Origin: Cutibacterium granulosum
Lineage (GTDB): Bacteria; Actinomycetota; Actinomycetes; Propionibacteriales; Propionibacteriaceae
Assembly: GCF_900186975.1 (NCBI RefSeq)
Contig: NZ_LT906441.1
Coordinates: 620,001 to 684,000, forward strand
Direction: 5' to 3'
DNA length: 64,000 bases
Position numbers and translations under genes: made by a program
Notes under the pieces: generated by a model
What the model was told of the DNA's origin: nothing
The model's input: the letters and a program-made list of their open reading frames with translations, nothing else
Databases searched by the model: none
In this document: one piece after another, positions 42,518-51,423 of the stretch
How positions within the stretch are numbered: the stretch's first letter is position 1
How the letters are laid out: every line of letters begins with the position of its first letter

Positions 42518-44050
42518 ATGACCACCGAACTGCGTCGGATCACCGAGGGCAACAACGGGGTCGCCCGTCTCACCCCGGCCCCGGACAACCCCGGAACGTT
42601 CCTGGGGATGCCGAAGTTCTCCGAAGCCGCCAAGCGTGAGCTGAGCATTGGTGTGCAGCGCAAGAACATGCGCAACGCCACCACGACGATCCGCAACAAG
42701 CGCGCCATGCGCGTCTCCGAGTCCCCGGACTGGGAGGATCTGCGTGGTGCCGCCAAGGAGATCAAGGACCGGGTGGGGCGTCACCTGGACACCTACCTGC
42801 TGCAGGCCGAGGAATCCCTCAAGGCTAACGGGGTGCACGTGCACTGGGCCCGCAATGCCCAGGAGGCCAACGAGATCGTCGCCCAGGTCGCGAAGGCCAA
42901 GGGGGTGGACGAGGTCGTCAAGATCAAGTCCATCACCACCCAGGAGACCGACCTCAACGAGTACCTGGAGGAACAGGGCATCGCCGCCTGGGAGACCGAC
43001 CTGGCCGAGCTCATCGTGCAGTTGGGCCACGACCGCCCCTCCCACATCGTCGTGCCGGCCATCCACCGCAACCGTTCCGAGGTGCGGGAGATCTTCCTGC
43101 AGGAGATGAAGAACTACGGCCGCCCGGCCCCCGAGGACATCTCGGAGAATCCTCCGGAGCTCACCAACGCGGCCCGTCTGCACCTGCGTGAGAAGTTCCT
43201 GCGCGCCAAAGTGGCCGTCTCGGGTGGCAACTTCGTGCTCGCCGACACCGGATCACTGGTCATCGTGGAGTCCGAGGGCAATGGCCGCATGTGCCTCACC
43301 CTGCCCGAGACCCTCGTGTCGGTCGTCGGCATCGAGAAGGTGCTGCCCAGCTACGACGACCTCGAGGTGTTCCTCAAGCTGCTGCCCCGTTCGGGCACCG
43401 GCGAGCGGATGAACCCCTACAACTCGATGTGGAGCGGTGTCACCGAGGGTGACGGCCCCCAGGAGCAGCACGTCATCTTCATGGACAACGGTCGTACCGA
43501 CGCCCTGGCCGACGAGCTGGGACGCGAGGTGCTGCGCTGCATCCGCTGCGCCTCCTGCCTCAACATCTGCCCGGTCTACGAGCGCACCGGCGGCCACGCC
43601 TACGGCTCGGTGTACCCCGGACCGATCGGTGCCGCCCTCAACCCGCAGCTGCGTGGTGTGGAGGACCCCGTCGACCGTGGCCTGCCCTACGCCTGCTCGT
43701 TGTGCGGTGCGTGCAACGAGGTGTGCCCGGTGAAGATCCCCTTCACCGACATCCTCGTGCACCTGCGTCAGCGCGTCGTGCAGTCCGAGAAGGCCGACAA
43801 GATCCCCGCCGACTACGAGGTAGCCGGTGAGATGGGGCTCATGAAGACTTCACAGTGGGCCCTGAGCGACGCCAAGCACTTCGAGATGGTCCAGAAGGGC
43901 TCGCAGCTGGCCGGCAAGGTGATGCGCGGCAAGAAGCTGGGGCCGATCCCGGTTCCCGTGGCCGAACGATGGCTCAAGTACCGCGACGTCGACGAGATCC
44001 CGTCGCAGAGTTTCCGCAACTGGTGGAAGAAGAATCGGGAGGAGCACTGA
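42518..44050 (+). CDS. lutB: Lactate utilisation iron-sulfur protein LutB
   Basis: A 510-residue subunit of the L-lactate-oxidising complex. The N-terminal two thirds are the LUD domain; two [4Fe-4S] motifs follow, CIRCASCLNICP (about 341-352) and CSLCGACNEVCP (about 393-404), and the C-terminal tail ends with FRNWWKKNREEH. It passes electrons from lactate between LutA and the acceptor. It starts 2 bp after the lutA stop and its TGA overlaps the lutC ATG by one base, consistent with equal amounts of the three subunits. Length is slightly above the usual 470-480. Confidence 0.95.
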   Translation: MTTELRRITEGNNGVARLTPAPDNPGTFLGMPKFSEAAKRELSIGVQRKNMRNATTTIRNKRAMRVSESPDWEDLRGAAKEIKDRVGRHLDTYLLQAEESLKANGVHVHWARNAQEANEIVAQVAKAKGVDEVVKIKSITTQETDLNEYLEEQGIAAWETDLAELIVQLGHDRPSHIVVPAIHRNRSEVREIFLQEMKNYGRPAPEDISENPPELTNAARLHLREKFLRAKVAVSGGNFVLADTGSLVIVESEGNGRMCLTLPETLVSVVGIEKVLPSYDDLEVFLKLLPRSGTGERMNPYNSMWSGVTEGDGPQEQHVIFMDNGRTDALADELGREVLRCIRCASCLNICPVYERTGGHAYGSVYPGPIGAALNPQLRGVEDPVDRGLPYACSLCGACNEVCPVKIPFTDILVHLRQRVVQSEKADKIPADYEVAGEMGLMKTSQWALSDAKHFEMVQKGSQLAGKVMRGKKLGPIPVPVAERWLKYRDVDEIPSQSFRNWWKKNREEH

Positions 44051-44721
44051 TGATCGACGAAGTTCAGGCCCGTGAGGACATCCTGGCCCGGATCCGCCAG
44101 GCCACCGCAGACGTCACGCAGTCCGATCCGCAGAAGGATGCGCCGATCACCTGGCAGTACGGTCGGGGCATCGACATGGACGACGTCGTGGGCACCTTCG
44201 TGCAGCGGGTGCGCGACTACAACTGTTCCGTCGTGGAGGTTCCCGCCGTCGACGTGCCCCAGGCCGTCGTCGACGCCCTCAAGGAGACCGGGGCCGACGA
44301 GTCCGTCGTCGTCCCCTCCGGGCTTGACGAGTCCTGGCGCACGGCCATCTCCGAGGCTGGCATCGAGGTTCGTGTCGACGATCCGGAACTGAGCAAGACC
44401 GAGCTGGACGACACCCAGGCCGTCGTCACGGCGGCTGCCTCCGGTGTGGCCGACACCGGCACCATCGTGCTCACCCATCTGGCCGATCAGGGACGACGTG
44501 CCCTCACCCTGGTTCCCGACCGTCACGTCTGCGTGATCAAGGCAAGCCAGGTCGTCTCCGATGTGCCGGAGGCCGTGCAGGCCGTCAGACCGGCCGTGCT
44601 CGATCATCACCCGCTGACGTGGATCTCGGGCGGTTCGGCGACCAGTGACATCGAGCTGGCCCGAGTCAATGGGGTGCACGGTCCCCGTCAGCTCCACGTC
44701 ATCGTCGTGACGGATCAGTGA
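44050..44721 (+). CDS. lutC: Lactate utilisation protein LutC
   Basis: A 223-residue LUD-domain protein (LutC/YkgG). Typical segments are VVVPSGL and the C-terminal block ADTGTIVLTHLADQGRRAL, HVCVIKASQVV and WISGGSATSDIELARVNGVHGP, the last ending with the well-conserved GxHGP motif. It is the third subunit of the lactate oxidation complex and carries no iron-sulfur motif. The ATG overlaps the lutB stop; an upstream in-frame reading inside lutB is rejected. It ends the operon and a hairpin terminator follows 26 bp later. Confidence 0.94.
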   Translation: MIDEVQAREDILARIRQATADVTQSDPQKDAPITWQYGRGIDMDDVVGTFVQRVRDYNCSVVEVPAVDVPQAVVDALKETGADESVVVPSGLDESWRTAISEAGIEVRVDDPELSKTELDDTQAVVTAAASGVADTGTIVLTHLADQGRRALTLVPDRHVCVIKASQVVSDVPEAVQAVRPAVLDHHPLTWISGGSATSDIELARVNGVHGPRQLHVIVVTDQ

Positions 44722-44747
44722 GCTGATCGACTGACGCAATCCCTTGG

Positions 44748-44785
44748 GGAACGCCTCCGCTCGAGCAATCGGGTGGAGGCGTTCC
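44748..44785 (+). terminator. Terminator of the lactate operon
   Basis: GGAACGCCTCC (44748-44758) and GGAGGCGTTCC (44775-44785) are perfect 11-bp arms around a 16-base loop, 26 bp after the lutC stop. A short C/T stretch follows. Confidence 0.7.
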
Positions 44786-44867
44786 TCATGCCCGCAGATT
44801 CGCCTGCACCGAACACGCCCCAAGATGTGCCTACCGGCGGGTTCCACATGGTGTATAACTAGATGTC

Positions 44868-45057
44868 GTACTGGTCTTTCAGTCCAAACACAAGATGTTG
44901 GGATATGAGAGCCAAGAGGGAACCCGGTGGGAATCCGGGACTGTCCCGCAGCGGTATGGGAAACGACCGGCGACACACGCACTGGCCACTGGCTGGGAAG
45001 CGTCGTCCAGTAGGAGATCGAACGATCGCGTCCCCGAGTCCGAAGACCTGCCAGTAC
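44868..45057 (+). ncRNA. Cobalamin (adenosylcobalamin) riboswitch
   Basis: The closing stem P1 is perfect: GTACTGG (44868-44874) with CCAGTAC (45051-45057). The core has AGAGGGAACCCGGTGGGAATCC, split here as AGAGGGAACCC (44914-44924) and GGTGGGAATCC, then GGGACTGTCCCGCAGCGGT, and the 3' B12 box GAGTCCGAAGACCTGCC (about 45035-45051). A TATAAC -10 lies at 44854-44859, so transcription would begin just before P1. Downstream hairpins (CCGGG/CCCGG at 45058-45073; CCCTG/CAGGG at 45083-45095) lie before the ribosome-binding site GAGGAG and form the likely expression platform. It controls nrdD-nrdG. Confidence 0.92.
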
Positions 45058-45117
45058 CCGGGCTGTGACCCGGCTGCACGAGCCCTGTGACAGGGGCGGC
45101 GAACTCCGAGGAGAGAC

Positions 45118-47550
45118 ATGACCGTACACCACCCCCAGACGCCCTCGACCACACCCGTGAGGCACACCACCACGTCCCAGCTCACGTCGCATGGACCGGG
45201 GCAGACGTCCTCCACCGTGCTACGTCAGGTGCGCAAGCGCGACGGGCGCATCGTCGCCTTCGACCCAGCCCGCATCGCCCATGCCGCTCGCAAGGCCCTG
45301 GAGGCCACCGGCGTCGCCGAGGCCGAGGCCATCTCGCTGAGCGTCGCACTGGCCGTCGTCGACGAACTACGCAGCGAGCAGCGCCCCGGTGCCGGTACGG
45401 TGGCCGCCACCGCGACCGGCCCCGTGATCCCCGACGTCGAACACATCCAGGACGTCGTCGAGAAGGTCCTCATGGAGCGCGGCCAGGCCGAGACGGCCAA
45501 GGCATACATCCTCTACCGGCAGCGCCGCTCCACGGCTCGCGAACAGCAGTCGGCCCTCATGACCTCGCTGCGCGAGATCACCTTCTCCGATGCCAGGGAC
45601 AGCGACGTCAAGCGCGAGAACGCCAACGTCGACGGCAACACAGCGATGGGCTCGATGCTGCGCTTCGGCACCGAGTCGGCCAAGCAGTTCAACCTGCTCT
45701 CGGTGCTCGACCCGGCCCATGCCGCCGCCCACCGGGACGGTGACATCCACATCCACGACCTCGACTTCCTCACCCTGACGACCACCTGCTGCCAGATCAA
45801 CCTCAGCGAGCTGTTCCGCACCGGTTTCTCCACCGGGCACGGACACCTGCGCTCCCCGCGTTCGATCAACTCCTACGCAGCCCTGGCGTGCATCGCGATC
45901 CAGTCCAACCAGAACGACCAGCATGGTGGTCAGGCCGTCCCCAACTTCGACCGGGACATGGCCCCCGGCGTCGCCCTCACCTGCGCCGATCGGATGCGAG
46001 CCAACATGGCTCAGTCCGCTGGCGTCCTCGGTGCTGACCAGGAACGTCAGGACGAGGTGACGCGGCTTGCCGCCACCTGGCCCCTGGAGGCCGACGACGC
46101 CACCCAGCACGCCGAGCGGGAAAAACTCGCCGAGGCCTGGCCCGAACTCTCCGCCGAGCAGGTGGTCCGGGTCCACCACGAGGTACGCACCCGCTCGGTG
46201 GCCGAGACCGAACGGGCCACCTACCAGGCGATGGAGGCCTTCATCGCCAACCTCAACACGATGAACTCGCGCGCTGGTGCCCAGACGCCGTTCTCCTCGA
46301 TCAACTACGGCACCGACACCAGCCCGGAGGCCCGGCTGGTGATGCGCTGCCTGCTGGAGGCCACCCGCGCCGGGCTGGGCAATGGCGAGACGGCGATCTT
46401 CCCGATCCAGATCTTCCGCGTCATGGAAGGGGTCAACTACCATCCTGGCGACCCCAACCACGACCTCTTCCAGCTGGCCTGCCGCACCAGCGCCGAGCGT
46501 CTCTTCCCGAACTTCTCCTTCCAGGACGCCCCCTTCAACGCCGAGTACCACCGCCCCGGCCATCCCGAGACCGAGATCGCCTACATGGGCTGCCGCACCC
46601 GCGTCATGTCCAACGTCCACGACACCAGCAGGGCGCAGACCTGGGGGCGTGGCAACCTCTCGTTCACCAGCATCAACCTGCCGCGTCTGGGCATCCAGGC
46701 AGACCATGACGTCGATCGGTTCATGTCGGACTTCGACGCATCCATCGACCTGGTCATCGATCAGCTGCTGGAGCGATTCAAGATCCAGGCTCGCAAGAAG
46801 GTGCGTAACTTCCCGTTCCTCATGGGGCAGGGGGTCTGGATCGACTCTGCGGGGCTCGGTCCCGACGACAGCGTCGAGGAGGTGCTGCGGCACGGAACCC
46901 TCTCGATCGGGTTCATCGGCCTGGCCGAGACCCTCACCGCCCTCGTGGGGGCCCATCACGGGCAGTCCCAGGAGGCCTGGGACCTCGGGTACCGGTTCAT
47001 CAGCCATCTGCGGGAGCGTACCGACCGCGCCGCCGAGGAGACCGGGCTCAACTTCTCCACCCTGGCCACCCCGGCCGAGGGGCTGTCGGGCAGGTTCGTG
47101 CGGATGGACCGGGAACGGTTCGGCGCGTTGCCGGGAATCACCGACCGTGACTACTACACCAACTCGTTCCACATCCCGGTCTGGCACCACATCGGTGCAG
47201 CCGAGAAGATCCGCCTGGAGGCGCCGTTCCATGCGTTGACCAATGGCGGGCACATCTCCTACGTCGAGCTCGACGGCGATCCCAGCCGCAATGTCGAGGC
47301 ATTCGAGACGATCGTGCGGGCCATGCACGACGCCGGTGTGGGGTACGGGTCGATCAACCACCCGGTCGATCGTGACCCGGAGTGCGGCTACACCGGCATC
47401 ATCGACGACGAGTGCCCCCGGTGCGGGCGTGGTGAGGAGTCCGGGCCGTTCGAGCGGATTCGTCGCATCACCGGCTACCTCGTCGGTGGACTGGACCGGT
47501 TCAACGACGCCAAGCGCGCCGAGGTCAACGACCGCGTCCGGCACGGCTGA
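45118..47550 (+). CDS. nrdD: Anaerobic (class III) ribonucleoside-triphosphate reductase
   Basis: An 810-residue glycyl-radical enzyme that makes dNTPs without oxygen. An ATP-cone regulatory domain covers about residues 36-150 (VRKRDGRIVAFDPARIAHA). The catalytic barrel carries Cys in TTTCCQINL and CRTRVMSN. The C-terminal glycyl-radical loop is RRITGYLVGG, with the radical Gly at about 786. The zinc site before it reads PECGYTGIIDDECPRCG: three Cys of the four usual for class III enzymes, the first position being Asp. The ATG at 45118 follows GAGGAGAG. It lies directly behind a cobalamin riboswitch and 5 bp before nrdG. The riboswitch fits a cell that also has a B12-dependent reductase elsewhere. 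Confidence 0.95.
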   Translation: MTVHHPQTPSTTPVRHTTTSQLTSHGPGQTSSTVLRQVRKRDGRIVAFDPARIAHAARKALEATGVAEAEAISLSVALAVVDELRSEQRPGAGTVAATATGPVIPDVEHIQDVVEKVLMERGQAETAKAYILYRQRRSTAREQQSALMTSLREITFSDARDSDVKRENANVDGNTAMGSMLRFGTESAKQFNLLSVLDPAHAAAHRDGDIHIHDLDFLTLTTTCCQINLSELFRTGFSTGHGHLRSPRSINSYAALACIAIQSNQNDQHGGQAVPNFDRDMAPGVALTCADRMRANMAQSAGVLGADQERQDEVTRLAATWPLEADDATQHAEREKLAEAWPELSAEQVVRVHHEVRTRSVAETERATYQAMEAFIANLNTMNSRAGAQTPFSSINYGTDTSPEARLVMRCLLEATRAGLGNGETAIFPIQIFRVMEGVNYHPGDPNHDLFQLACRTSAERLFPNFSFQDAPFNAEYHRPGHPETEIAYMGCRTRVMSNVHDTSRAQTWGRGNLSFTSINLPRLGIQADHDVDRFMSDFDASIDLVIDQLLERFKIQARKKVRNFPFLMGQGVWIDSAGLGPDDSVEEVLRHGTLSIGFIGLAETLTALVGAHHGQSQEAWDLGYRFISHLRERTDRAAEETGLNFSTLATPAEGLSGRFVRMDRERFGALPGITDRDYYTNSFHIPVWHHIGAAEKIRLEAPFHALTNGGHISYVELDGDPSRNVEAFETIVRAMHDAGVGYGSINHPVDRDPECGYTGIIDDECPRCGRGEESGPFERIRRITGYLVGGLDRFNDAKRAEVNDRVRHG

Positions 47551-47555
47551 CGCAG

Positions 47556-48086
47556 ATGAGGATCGCGGGGATCGAGCCCGAGTCCATCGTCGACGGACCC
47601 GGGGTGCGATACGCCGTCTTCGCCCAAGGCTGCTCCCTGCACTGCCGAGGGTGCCAGAATCCTGCCAGCTGGGACCCGTGCGGTGGTGCAGTGATGCCGG
47701 TGGCGGAGATCATGGCCGACATGCGTGCCTCGTCGCTGGCGCAGGGGCTCACGCTCACCGGCGGCGAGGCCAGCGAGCAGGCCGCCGATGCTGCTGTGCT
47801 CGCGCGTCACGCCCACGAGATCGGGTGGGACGTGTGGTGCTGGTCGGGTCACCGGTTCGAGGTGCTGCTGCGCCGTGCCCAGGCCGAGCCCGACCTCGCC
47901 CAGCTGTTCGGTGAGGTCGACGTGCTGGTGGACGGCCCGTTCCTGCTGGCCCGTCGTACCCTCGCCCTAGCGTGGCGGGGCAGTGACAACCAGCGCCTCA
48001 TCGATGTGCCCGCCTCCTTGGCGGCGGGCACCGCGGTGGAATGGGAGGAGAACTCGACGGTCGAGTCCATGCAACGCCAGCGATGA
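47556..48086 (+). CDS. nrdG: Anaerobic ribonucleotide reductase activating protein (radical SAM)
   Basis: A 176-residue radical-SAM activase that generates the glycyl radical on NrdD. The iron-sulfur motif is CSLHCRGC (Cys26, Cys30, Cys33), with the C-x3-C-x2-C spacing of the superfamily, preceded by SIVDGPGVRYAVFAQG. The SAM-binding segment reads LTLTGGEAS where most relatives have GGEP. The C-terminal DVLVDGPFL-x-RR and RGSDNQRLIDVPASL are typical of NrdG. It starts 5 bp after nrdD, so both are made from the same cobalamin-controlled mRNA. The 140 bp that follow, before the island at 48228, hold nothing that I recognise. Confidence 0.94.
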   Translation: MRIAGIEPESIVDGPGVRYAVFAQGCSLHCRGCQNPASWDPCGGAVMPVAEIMADMRASSLAQGLTLTGGEASEQAADAAVLARHAHEIGWDVWCWSGHRFEVLLRRAQAEPDLAQLFGEVDVLVDGPFLLARRTLALAWRGSDNQRLIDVPASLAAGTAVEWEENSTVESMQRQR

Positions 48087-48227
48087 TCCACCAGTGTCCC
48101 CAGGACCAGGCGTCTTTCCGCCGAGATGAGTCGCTGTGTCGAGCGTGGGACTGTTGTGCTCCGGTGGTTTGTCAGGGATGAGCACGTCATCTCGACGTGA
48201 CCCTCTTTATGGACGCCAAGGAAATTC

Positions 48228-48652
48228 GGCTCATCCGAATCCAGGGTGTAGTCGGGGTCTGAACCCGCCGGTCTCGAGCAGGGATCTGGCGATGTAGTTG
48301 GTCAGGTTGCGGAACCCCAGTGCCGAGCCGCGCAGGTGCTCGAGCCTGCCGTTGATCGCCTCGGTGGGCCCGTTGGAGGTGCTGGGCCGGTCGAAGTAGG
48401 CCAGGACGTCGGCGGCGCGCTTCTTCAGCGTCCTGCCGAGCTTGGTGATCTCGACCAGGGCCTTGGGGACGCCGGTGCTGATCGAGTCGATGAGCCGGGC
48501 CATCAGCTCGCGGCCGTGGCGCCGGTTCTCGTGGCGGTAGGCGGCGATCATGCGCTGGTAGACGCTCCGTGACCTCGACCTCGACGTGGGCGTCGTCGGC
48601 GAGCAGGGTGTCCAGTCGGTCCTTGTGCTTGTCGTTGAGCAGGTCGGCGCCG
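48228..48652 (-). pseudogene. ISL3 transposase C-terminal fragment with left end
   Basis: This 425-bp piece encodes the last 115 or so residues of an ISL3-family transposase (RMIAAYRHENRRHGRELMARL through FRNLTNYIARSL) plus the terminal inverted repeat. It matches 62075-62499 base for base wherever I compared, including the same frame disruption before VYQRMI. At 48652 it stops abruptly against a serine-recombinase remnant. It cannot make an active transposase. It gives the island its left boundary. Confidence 0.85.
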
Positions 48653-49175
48653 TTACCGCTGCCGCACCGACCAGACGCATGTCTACAGGGAATCCGCGCC
48701 CATCGACGACCTGGTCGAAGACCTCATGGTCAAGGCCCTGCGCAAGGTCGAGATGAGGGCCCTGTTGGCACCCGCCGCGCCCGACGTCGATGCGGCCGCC
48801 ATCCAGCGGGAGTTGGCCGACATCGACGCCAAGAGGATCCACTACGCCACAATGCTGGCCGACGACGAGATGGACGACGCTCAGTTCAAGGCCGCCAACA
48901 AGCGGCTCGCCGCGCGTCGCGCGGCGTTGGAGGAGCAACTGCCAGCCCCGGTCTCCCCGGTGGCCCAGCGCATTCTCGATGTGCCCCCGGAGACCGTGGC
49001 CAACGAGTGGGCCCTGCTCGACCAGGACGAGAAGCGGGCCCTGATCGACGCACTGTTCACTATCGAGCTGGCGGCCCCCGGCACCAAGGAGAACGCCTAC
49101 AAGGACTGGCGGAAGAGGATCGTGAACCCCGAGACGGTCATCGTGACGCCGAAGCAGCAGGGCAAGGTTGCTTAG
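48653..49175 (+). pseudogene. Large serine recombinase, C-terminal remnant
   Basis: The frame opens at the ISL3 junction as YRCRTDQTHVYRESAP and runs about 173 residues to a stop at 49175. The YRC segment looks like the end of the recombinase zinc-ribbon domain. It is followed by a coiled-coil-like stretch (AIQRELADIDAKRIHYATML...FKAANKRLAARRAALEEQL) and the IDALFTIEL segment typical of large serine integrases of phages and conjugative elements. The catalytic N-terminal domain is missing, cut off by the ISL3 fragment. It is inactive, but records an earlier integrated element. The first in-frame ATG is at 48726. Confidence 0.7.
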
Positions 49176-49686
49176 GTGTTTCGCATCGACGGTCGAACAG
49201 CGACCAACCCTGCTTGGTGAGGCGATAGCACTTGCCAAAGACGTCGGCCAGCTCGACCAGGTCGCCACCCGCCGCGAACTCGGCCATGCCCCCGCCGACA
49301 TGCTGGGTGAGGGTGCTGCGGCCCACCAGCTGCCACGTCAGGGCGTGGGCGTCGCCGCTCATCAGCCGCCACAGCAGGCGCACGTCCAGAGCAGCGCTGG
49401 GGCTGAAGACCACTTCGGCGGCTGCCCCCACAACAGTGGTCACGTTCAGTGCCTGCTTCTTGGTCAGGCCCGCAGCATCGGCCCACCTCGACCTGGCCTC
49501 TGTCCGACGGTGTCGCATGTGCTCGCGGGAATCCAGCCAAGAGCCGGCCTCCGGGTGGGTGCGATCCACGTATGGCTCGAGATCATCGCCGTACTGCAGC
49601 GCCCGCTTGTAGAACTCGTCAACCACCCGCAAAGCCCGCTGCTGGCGATCCACTGGGACATCGGGCGCCAGCACCCAGACCGCCAT
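49138..49686 (-). CDS. Hypothetical protein
   Basis: A 182-residue product with a Trp-rich helical look (LLWRLMSGDAHALTWQLVGRSTL; EFAAGGDLVELADVFGKCYRL). I do not recognise the family. Its 3' end overlaps the convergent recombinase remnant by 38 bp. No clear ribosome-binding site precedes the 49686 ATG, and the sequence may be missing its true N-terminus, as the neighbouring DNA is also a mosaic. It has no signal peptide or membrane segment. Codon use is like its surroundings. It is probably a cargo gene or fragment of the older element marked by the recombinase. Confidence 0.45.
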   Translation of the reverse strand: MAVWVLAPDVPVDRQQRALRVVDEFYKRALQYGDDLEPYVDRTHPEAGSWLDSREHMRHRRTEARSRWADAAGLTKKQALNVTTVVGAAAEVVFSPSAALDVRLLWRLMSGDAHALTWQLVGRSTLTQHVGGGMAEFAAGGDLVELADVFGKCYRLTKQGWSLFDRRCETPKQPCPAASASR

Positions 49687-49815
49687 GGCTGTGTCAAGCT
49701 AATCCGGCCCCGGAATGACGGCCTCAATTGGCTCCACCCCGTTACGTGCGGACAGGATCCGTTCGGGATCGGATAGCGGACACCTACCCGCCCGGTTTCG
49801 AAGCGAGCCAGCAGG

Positions 49816-49849
49816 CCCATGGCACGCGCGTGGGGTTGCGTGCCATGGG
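49816..49849 (-). terminator. Putative terminator after the 107-residue gene
   Basis: CCCATGGCACGC (49816-49827) and GCGTGCCATGGG (49838-49849) are perfect 12-bp arms with a 10-base loop, ending 8 bp beyond the stop codon on the minus strand. Confidence 0.6.
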
Positions 49850-49856
49850 GTTGGTG

Positions 49857-50180
49857 TCAGTGCTGGGGCGGAAAGCGCCTCTTGACGACCCCGCGGGTGA
49901 CGCCCTTCCAGTCGGTGTTGTCGGTGGCGATGGTGCCCCGTGTGGTGTCCCTGTAGCCGGCCTCGTCGATGTGGGTGGCCTGTCGCGTGGTGTAGTTCCA
50001 CGGCGCGCTGCTGGCTTCGGAGGTTCGCGGGGCAGCCGCTTCGGGGGCGGGCTCTTGGCGCTCGGGCTGGACGGCCGACGCTTCGGCCTTGGGCTGGACG
50101 GCGGGCGCGGGGGTCTGCGGGGTGAACGGGCTGCTTCCTGTGTCGATGGTGTAGCCGTCGACGGAGGTGTAGTAGCGCAT
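49857..50180 (-). CDS. Hypothetical protein, 107 residues
   Basis: The product starts MRYYTSVDGYTIDTGSSPF, has a Pro/Ala/Glu-rich middle (about 19-58) and ends with a compact polar part, WNYTTRQATHIDEAGYRDT...VVKRRF. It has no membrane segment or recognised domain. A good AGAAGGAACC site just before the ATG and a strong hairpin just after the stop support a real gene. It lies between the hypothetical gene at 49138 and acr3 inside the island. Function unknown; a cargo gene of a conjugative or phage-like element is a guess. Confidence 0.55.
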   Translation of the reverse strand: MRYYTSVDGYTIDTGSSPFTPQTPAPAVQPKAEASAVQPERQEPAPEAAAPRTSEASSAPWNYTTRQATHIDEAGYRDTTRGTIATDNTDWKGVTRGVVKRRFPPQH

Positions 50181-50321
50181 GGTTCCTTCTTGGGTTGATC
50201 GTTCTAGCGAATGGGTTGGGGTTGGACGTTCGCGGGGGCGGTCGCCCGGGGTCGTGTGGTTGGCCGGGTCACTGGGTGGGTGGTGTGGTGATGGGCGCTC
50301 CTGTGGGGGTGAGAAGGCTGG

Positions 50322-51413
50322 TCAGTGCTGGCTGTCGACGGGGTAGCGTTTGCGCAGCCAGAGGCTGATGTAGACGAGTCCGATGAGGGCCGGGACCTCG
50401 ATCAGGGGGCCGACGACGCCGGCGAGGGCTTGGCCGGAGGTGACACCGAAGGTGGAGATGGCGACGGCGATGGCGAGTTCGAAGTTGTTGCCGGCGGCGG
50501 TGAAGGCGAGGGTGGTGGTGCGTTCGTAGCCCAGGTGCAGACTCCGTCCGAGCAGGTGGCCGATGCCCCACATGACCGCGAAGTAGGCCAGGAGCGGCAG
50601 GGCGATGCGGACGACGTCGAGGGGGCGGCTGGTGATCTGTTCGCCCTGCAGGGCGAACAGCACGACGACGGTGAACAGAAGCCCGTACAGCGCCCAGGGG
50701 CCGATCTTCGGCAGGAAGCTGTGCTCGTAGGTTTCGCGGCCCCAGGCGTTCTCGCCCAGGGTGCGGGTCAGGTATCCGGCGACCAGCGGGATGCCGAGGA
50801 AGATCAGGACGCTCTTGGCGATCTGCCAGGCGGAGACGTTCAGGCTGGTCTGCTCGAGGCCGAGCCAGGAGGGCAGGGCGGACAGGTAGAACCAGCCGAG
50901 CGCGGCGAAGGCGACGACTTGGAAGATCGAGTTGATCGCGACGAGCACGGCGGCCGCTTCGCGGTCACCGCAGGCCAGGTCGTTCCAGATGATGACCATG
51001 GCGATGCAGCGCGCGAGCCCGACGATGATCAGGCCGGTGCGGTAGGTGGGCAGGTCGGCGAGGAAGGTCCATGCCAGCGTGAACATCACCAAGGGACCGA
51101 CGACCCAGTTCAGCAGCAGGCTGGAGACCAGCATGCGCCGGTCGTGGGTGACGGTCCCGAGCCGGTCGTATCGGACCTTGGCGAGCACCGGGTACATCAT
51201 CACGAGCAGCCCGATGCTGATGGGCAGCGAGACGCCGTCCACCTCGACGGCGGCCAGCGCCGTGCCGATGCCGGGGACGACACGGCCCAGCAGGAGCCCG
51301 ACGACCATGGCCGCGAGGATCCACACGGGCAGGTAGCGATCGAGCGTGGACAGCTGCTGCGCCACGGGCGTCCGGGTCGGTGTGGACGGTGGTTCGGTGG
51401 TGGTTACGGCCAT
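50322..51413 (-). CDS. acr3: Arsenite efflux transporter ACR3
   Basis: A 363-residue membrane protein of the ACR3 (BART superfamily) type with ten helices, which exports As(III) using the membrane potential. Conserved marks are VVGPLVMFTLAW, the GLARCIAMVIIWNDLACGD helix with the essential Cys, SIFQVVAFAALGWFYL and FTAAGNNFELAIAVAISTFG. The ATG at 51413 has AGGT upstream; the first 25 residues are polar and Thr/Pro-rich. It is transcribed in the same direction as arsR and the FAD oxidoreductase gene but 288 bp after the latter, with a terminator and a separate ArsR-type site in between, so it probably has its own ArsR-controlled promoter. Confidence 0.94.
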   Translation of the reverse strand: MAVTTTEPPSTPTRTPVAQQLSTLDRYLPVWILAAMVVGLLLGRVVPGIGTALAAVEVDGVSLPISIGLLVMMYPVLAKVRYDRLGTVTHDRRMLVSSLLLNWVVGPLVMFTLAWTFLADLPTYRTGLIIVGLARCIAMVIIWNDLACGDREAAAVLVAINSIFQVVAFAALGWFYLSALPSWLGLEQTSLNVSAWQIAKSVLIFLGIPLVAGYLTRTLGENAWGRETYEHSFLPKIGPWALYGLLFTVVVLFALQGEQITSRPLDVVRIALPLLAYFAVMWGIGHLLGRSLHLGYERTTTLAFTAAGNNFELAIAVAISTFGVTSGQALAGVVGPLIEVPALIGLVYISLWLRKRYPVDSQH

Positions 51414-51423
51414 GACTACCTCA

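Noticed and set aside
47849-48190. A minus-strand frame across the nrdG end and the gap before the island.
   Set aside because: It is mostly antisense to nrdG, and its protein has no recognisable features.
48231-49301. A 356-codon minus-strand frame that would join the ISL3 fragment to the DNA right of 48652.
   Set aside because: Beyond 48652 it is antisense to the recombinase remnant and lacks any recognisable domain; only the ISL3 part is genuine.
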